Positions 58,967-64,000 of a stretch of DNA of 64,000 nucleotides are shown one piece after another. Position numbers and translations under genes: made by a program. The notes beneath the pieces are model-generated. The model had not been told where the DNA came from and did not search any database. It was given only the letters and a program-made list of their open reading frames with translations. The first letter of the stretch is position 1; each line of letters opens with the position of its first letter. Location of the stretch: assembly GCF_028389875.1 (NCBI RefSeq), contig NC_084676.1, positions 1,426,001-1,490,000 on the forward strand. The letters run 5' to 3'. The DNA is from Rhea pennata. Lineage: Eukaryota; Chordata; Aves; Rheiformes; Rheidae.

Positions 58967-61900
58967 TTTTATGTAGTAGAGAAAGCTTTGCTACTATCTT
59001 CCATTTCTTTGTACATTTTGACTTTTCTTTTGAGTTTTCTTTGCCAGTGAAAATTTTCTTTTCCTTCCCCTGCCCCCCATCTTACTGGCTTCTTTGCTTA
59101 TTTGTGTTATAACTATTGCAGAAGCAGTGTATCCTGTTTTCTCTAATACTCTTTACAAAGATTTTGCTTTGCAGTGAAAGCTCCAGAACTTTTGCATTGA
59201 CTTAGAGACAGCAGACATTCTCCATGTTCATACTCTTAAATGTTTCACTTCTCTGTTTCAGTAATAAGTGGCCACTCTTTTATTTATTATTTTGCTTAAT
59301 TTAAATGGAATTAACCTCTTCTGCATTTAATCTGAGATTTGTTTTCTGTGACTATATTTGTTCCTTCTTTCCCTATTTCATGTACATTGTATGGTCTTTA
59401 CACACACTTTTTCTTTTTTCTTCTTCCCTGATGTGGTATCATTACCCTATTCAGTACTAAGATGTCTTGTGATACAGTGAGAAAGTGGAGTTACATGGTG
59501 AAGGAACCTTGTGTTCAAAAGATAGCTTGTTCGATTATTGCAGAAGTTGAATATGTGCACTAGATGAACTACAGGACCACAGGAGGGAAGGGAAGGTCTT
59601 CCGCTGGGTGAGAAGAGCTGAGGTCTACTCTAGAGAACTAGGTTACAAATCTTATGCTGACATTTGGTTTCAGTATGCTGAATGAGTTAAGGTAGCTCCA
59701 AATTGTGCTTCATATTCTAGATTCCTAGTTTGAGACCTTGAAATTTGCCCTGTAAACGTACTGAACACTGACAATGACATCTAATGTCAACTGGCATTAC
59801 ATTTTGAATGCATAAAATACATTATAAAACTAATTCATTTGAAAAAGGTAGGCATTACAAATGTAGACAAAATTTTGTATGGATTATTGACCTTAATAGC
59901 TCCGTGCCTCAGTTTCCCATTTTAAAATGGAAGTAATAATATTCCAGAAAAGCATTGTGAGAATAAATTCACTGACATGGTGGAGTAAATCTTACAGCAG
60001 ATCCTTTCATTTCTACAATGAAGCTTTCCAGGTGATATTTAACACAGTTCCAGTCCATCAAGTTGAACAAAACTAAAATCTGTGAAAACTGGAAACTTCA
60101 CAGGTAAGAGACTCCTGTAAAACTTTCACTTGGAGCTTTTTATAGCTAATAGTCTGCATTTGATCCATCTTTCTCTGCTGTGTCAGTATTGATTGCAACA
60201 GACAGGCAGCATTCTGATTTAGACGTGGCCTGGGAGGGACATGCCTTTGGAAAAAGAAGGATATTTCCACATCTGAGAAGCAGAAATTTATAGGAGACTC
60301 TGTTACCTGAAGAGTGGAGGGGATCATCTTGCCAATGAGACTAGTTAGATTATCTATGTTTAACAGTGGGCAAATGGTGCTACAATATTGGTCAATGTCC
60401 TGCGGGAATTTTGGAAGAAAAATAAAGTAAACAGATGAGGTATTTCCTTCCATGGAGTAGACTGTGTTTGACAATATTGCGTTCCTACCAGTGTGGTGCA
60501 AGTCAAAGTATCTTTGTTGGAGATATTGTTAGCTTACTCAGAGAGAGTAAGAGTTAACAGCAGTGTGAACAAATATATAATTTTCCAAGGTTTTATATCT
60601 CTGGATTTTTTGAAGACAACATTGTGGAAGCACAGACATTCATGCAAAATATAAATATATAACACTTCATATTATATATCATTCAATTTTAAATGAAAGT
60701 TTCTAGGAGAGATTGATATATTTGTATATGCTCCTTAATACTGTACTGTAAAATCTGCTAATATTTTCAGCAAATTGTAAACTACATTTATTTGAATAGA
60801 ATTCTAACGCTTTTTCATTTGCTCTTTGAAAGGTCTGTTTGAATATTTTAATAGGGCAGGATGATTTGGCAGAACACTGAAAGTTCCTGGAAGAATAATT
60901 TCTTAACAAATCTCCAAAAAATCATGCCAAAAATATTTTTGAGGACATTTTGGAATAGTAATTATGAAAAATTTATTGCCATATTTGAGAGGGAGCAGCT
61001 ATATGAAGACCATTTGACTTTCATAGGCAGTTTCACAGCTTTAACGTGGTATTTCAAGGGGGCAGTTACAGAAGAGATTTTTTTTTTGAACAATTCAGAG
61101 GCTGAAATTTGCTCACACAGATTTGAAACTATATTTCCAAGTAGCTAGCAAATTAATACATAAGCATGTTCACAGAGAATTCATAAAAGAAAAAAATGTT
61201 ACATTTACTGTGTATATGCGACAGATATTTCACTGGGAATGAAAATTAAAAAGAAATCTTGTATGGAAGGATCAAGTCAATTCATATCACAGAGCTTCAA
61301 AAATCCCTTGTCTTTTTTTCCCTCAGGGGACTGACTGAATTGATGATCTGAGTAGCATTCACTGCCCAGCAAGAATCTTTCATACTGTGTCAGAAATAGA
61401 TGCTTTGTGGCTAATAGCAGTAATATTGCATTGTACGCAAACAGCCTTAGCAAAACCTTTGGAGACCCTGTCCTCTTCACAGGCTACTTCTGGGCATCCA
61501 CTTTCTCCTGTCACAGCAGTAACAGGCTGCTAGGCTTTTTGAACCCTTCTATAACTGGATGTCCTTCTTCATCTCTCTAGTTCTACCCTAGGTACAGTTC
61601 TGCTGAACCTGGTAAAAGTTTAATCTAGATCACATGTGAAGTTAAGCTTGCCTTGTTACTACAAAAGGCCTGGCTACTTTTTGTAGCTCCCCAGTCCTCT
61701 ACAGCTTAGGTTCAGCTTTGCTGCAAAATTTCTGACCCAAAAGCAGAATAATAATTCATTTGTCTCATTTTTCTACCGAATGATAACTTATAAACCTCTG
61801 TGACAGTTAGTTATGCTTTGAGTTAAAAAAAAATTTTTTTTGAAAACATTTAAAGTAGTTGTCTTTCAATTTTATATGAAAGTCTTTGGTTTGTGCAGTC

Positions 61901-64000
61901 AGCTCTCCAGTGTTAAGGAGATGGGGCTTCCCACATATATAGGTAATATAAACATTATAGGACATCTTAGGCTGTGCAGTATAAAGGAATAAAGGCACTT
62001 GTATCCACAGCCAGCATAGCAGATTGGCAAGGCTGTTCTAGAGCTTGAGCTGAGACAGGTCTGAAATCCCTGCTCTGAGCTCATCTGTGCTCCAGTCTTC
62101 AGAAGCCATCTGAGTCCAGGGCTCCCTGTATGTAGCTGTATCTGAGCCAATGAATCCTGCTGGACCAAACTCTCTGTGCAAACTGAAGCCTGGTTTCTAC
62201 AACAGTGACAAAGTTCACTTCCCGGTGAATAAATCATGTGTCCATAAAGAAGAATACATTGTGAAGACTATATCAAAGAACTTGCTCTGCCTCCTTGATG
62301 CTCCTCATTAATGTGCGTGCTTCTAAAACATCTTCTCTTATCACAGGGAAAATCCTTTGCAGAAGGTAGTTAATTGTGTCAAACTGGTTTCAATGAATGA
62401 TATCAATTTATACAAACTAAGATACTTGCCTCCTAATATATGACTAGAATACTCTGTACATCTTAATACCTTCTGATAATTGAAGTGCCTCCATGTTTAT
62501 AACTGTTACCATCTGCTGATTTTTGGTAACTGTTACAATTTTGCTGGAGCTGTCTTTAAAGTGGATAATCTAAAACAAATAAGAGTATTACAGACTTGGA
62601 TAGTATATTCTATGGATACACTGGAAGTGTACTAGTACAGGAGGATGTTTATTGGTAAAGACTGGGTATTTAGTTCTGGTACAACGAGTTAACCTTTAAA
62701 AGGATTATTACAAAGATACTAGACTTGTAATTTGTTGAGATCTAAGAAAGTGAGGGTGGGAGGGAAACCCAGTACTGTGAATCAGGTAGTTGAGGGAATG
62801 CTAGAAGATACCCCTATTCAATACATTATCTTTATAGCAAATTTGTGCTTTTCTTTTTGAGGAAATTATTACTGATTCATGAAACAATACAGGCCCAATG
62901 TAATGAAAGAAATACTACTAAGAGCGCAGTTTTTTGAGGACTCTCTGAAATCTGTGGTTAATCAAAAGAATCAGAATGAAGTCCAACAGTAGATCTGAAA
63001 GGTGTGGGAAGAAAGCCCATAGGAATTAAGACATTCAATTTAGACTTGTAAGGCAAAGAAAATGGCAGCAGAACAGCAGAAAGACTTGATGTTAGCAGAG
63101 GCATTTGGAGAATAAAAGTAGATCTGAAAAATGTAGCCAGTGGAAAATGAATATCTGAGAAAGAAGGTGGATTAAGAAAAAAGTTTGTACTTTCCAGTCT
63201 TTGAGCAGTCTCTGTAAGACACCCTAATGCATTCTTGTTCCTTCAGTCCTTCTCCAAATTCATCTCTGTTTTGACCTGTTACCTCTTCCATTCTTTCTTG
63301 GGCTTTGCTCAGCCTGACGGTTATTTTCTCCTGGAAACCTTGTTTAGTGACTTTTCATTTTCTTTCTTTTTCTATCAAATCTAACTTTTAGAAATCAAAC
63401 ACCTTTGTGTTACTATTTTGCAAAATCAAGGTTTATGATGGTCATTTAAGAACCTTGAGGCTGGTGTTTCCAAGAGGTCTTTTGTTGTTGCTCATGCTTT
63501 GCCAGTTCCTTGCTAGGAGACAGAACTGAGCAAGGTAGTTTCTCAGCTGAATGGGCTCTTCACCTTTTGAACTGTACAAATTTCCTGCCTCAGGAATGTA
63601 TTTGAAATAGGTATTAGACTCAGTTTTCTACCAAACAGCTGTATGGCAATTGGTGCAATATCCTTAAGATTATAGCTGTTTGTACCGCGCACTGTTAAAT
63701 TCACAGAAACGTGATCAGACCTATATAAATGAAGCATGAGGATATTTCAATATAAGCCAAATTTCAGACTTTTTATCTTATGAGACCTCACACATCCATT
63801 CCTTTAGTAGAGGAATGTGCTGGCTGTGCCCTGCTCTGCAGAGGTATGTGATGAAGAGGGAGAAATTGTTCCCTATGGGATTCCTGGTGGGTAAAATACT
63901 CTTGGGCCTTCCCTCCATACTTATGATCTGTCTGTGTTCCCCGATACCAGTGGCTTGAGGCCAACTGACTGCGTTGCACAAGTGGGAGAGAGTGCAGAGC

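Larger units (their letters stand above)
52623..64000. other. Intron downstream of PCDHAC1
   Basis: No exon, RNA gene or clear transposon is supported. The sequence is AT-rich and low in CpG. It holds a pyrimidine/CA microsatellite at about 58905-58966 and two related blocks 360 bp apart near 56011 and 56371. No alpha constant exon is recognisable; a search for PRQPNPDW-type text in the shown reading frames finds none. The acceptor for this donor must lie to the right of the window. Confidence 0.6.

Noticed and set aside
60073..60501. 142-codon minus-strand frame in the intron
   Set aside because: No recognisable family and AT-rich surroundings. Chance length is plausible in 11 kb of intron.
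52617..64000. Alpha constant exons inside the window
   Set aside because: No constant-domain text was found downstream of PCDHAC1; only intron sequence is visible.
1..64000. CRISPR arrays, prokaryotic operons, tRNA or rRNA genes
   Set aside because: Nothing of the kind is visible. The repeats are large tandem copies, LTRs, LINEs and microsatellites of a vertebrate genome.

Overview
The window is vertebrate nuclear DNA, almost certainly from a bird. It holds part of the clustered protocadherin-alpha (PCDHA) locus, all on the + strand. Birds are suggested by two long CR1 LINE copies and by the very GC-rich, near-identical PCDHA variable exons; the species cannot be fixed from the sequence.

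Coding content. There are four alternate variable exons, each a single large exon with signal peptide, six cadherin (EC) repeats, transmembrane segment and short cytoplasmic tail: 3184-5631, 18690-21152, 32127-34589 and 38717-41179. A C-type exon most like PCDHAC1 follows at 50187-52616. Each ends in a phase-0 splice donor that should join the shared alpha constant exons, which are not in the window and should lie to the right. The tails carry the alpha-family signatures GSWSYSQ and KSDLMVFSPNFP. Each variable exon has its own GC-rich promoter, so each cell would choose among promoters and present a different homophilic recognition ectodomain on one common intracellular domain.

Layout. 1-3183: spacer and promoter of variable exon 1. 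5632-9049: spacer. 9050-17101: CR1 copy split by a 5.1 kb defective class II endogenous retrovirus (11406-16504, minus strand). 17102-18689: spacer and promoter of exon 2. 21153-24358: spacer. 24359-27328: second CR1 copy, the paralogous empty site for the retrovirus. 27329-32126: spacers and promoter of exon 3. 34590-38716: spacer and a divergent promoter of exon 4. 41180-42764: spacer copied from behind exon 3. 42765-42859: stranded 3' end of an older variable exon. 42860-50186: unique spacer with CpG-rich patches and the PCDHAC1 promoter. 52617-64000: AT-rich intron.

Main observations. The four variable exons are almost identical in EC1, EC4-EC6, transmembrane segment and tail. They differ mainly in a short EC2 patch and in EC3, and these patches have much lower GC than their flanks. 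This looks like GC-biased homogenisation that spares the part of the ectodomain expected to set recognition specificity. Exon 4 is a mosaic: exon-3-derived body and 1.6 kb downstream spacer, exon-2-like EC3 cassette, older promoter, and a relic exon end 1.6 kb downstream. The spacers also contain repeated promoter-like flanks with no exon behind them, a record of past exon loss.
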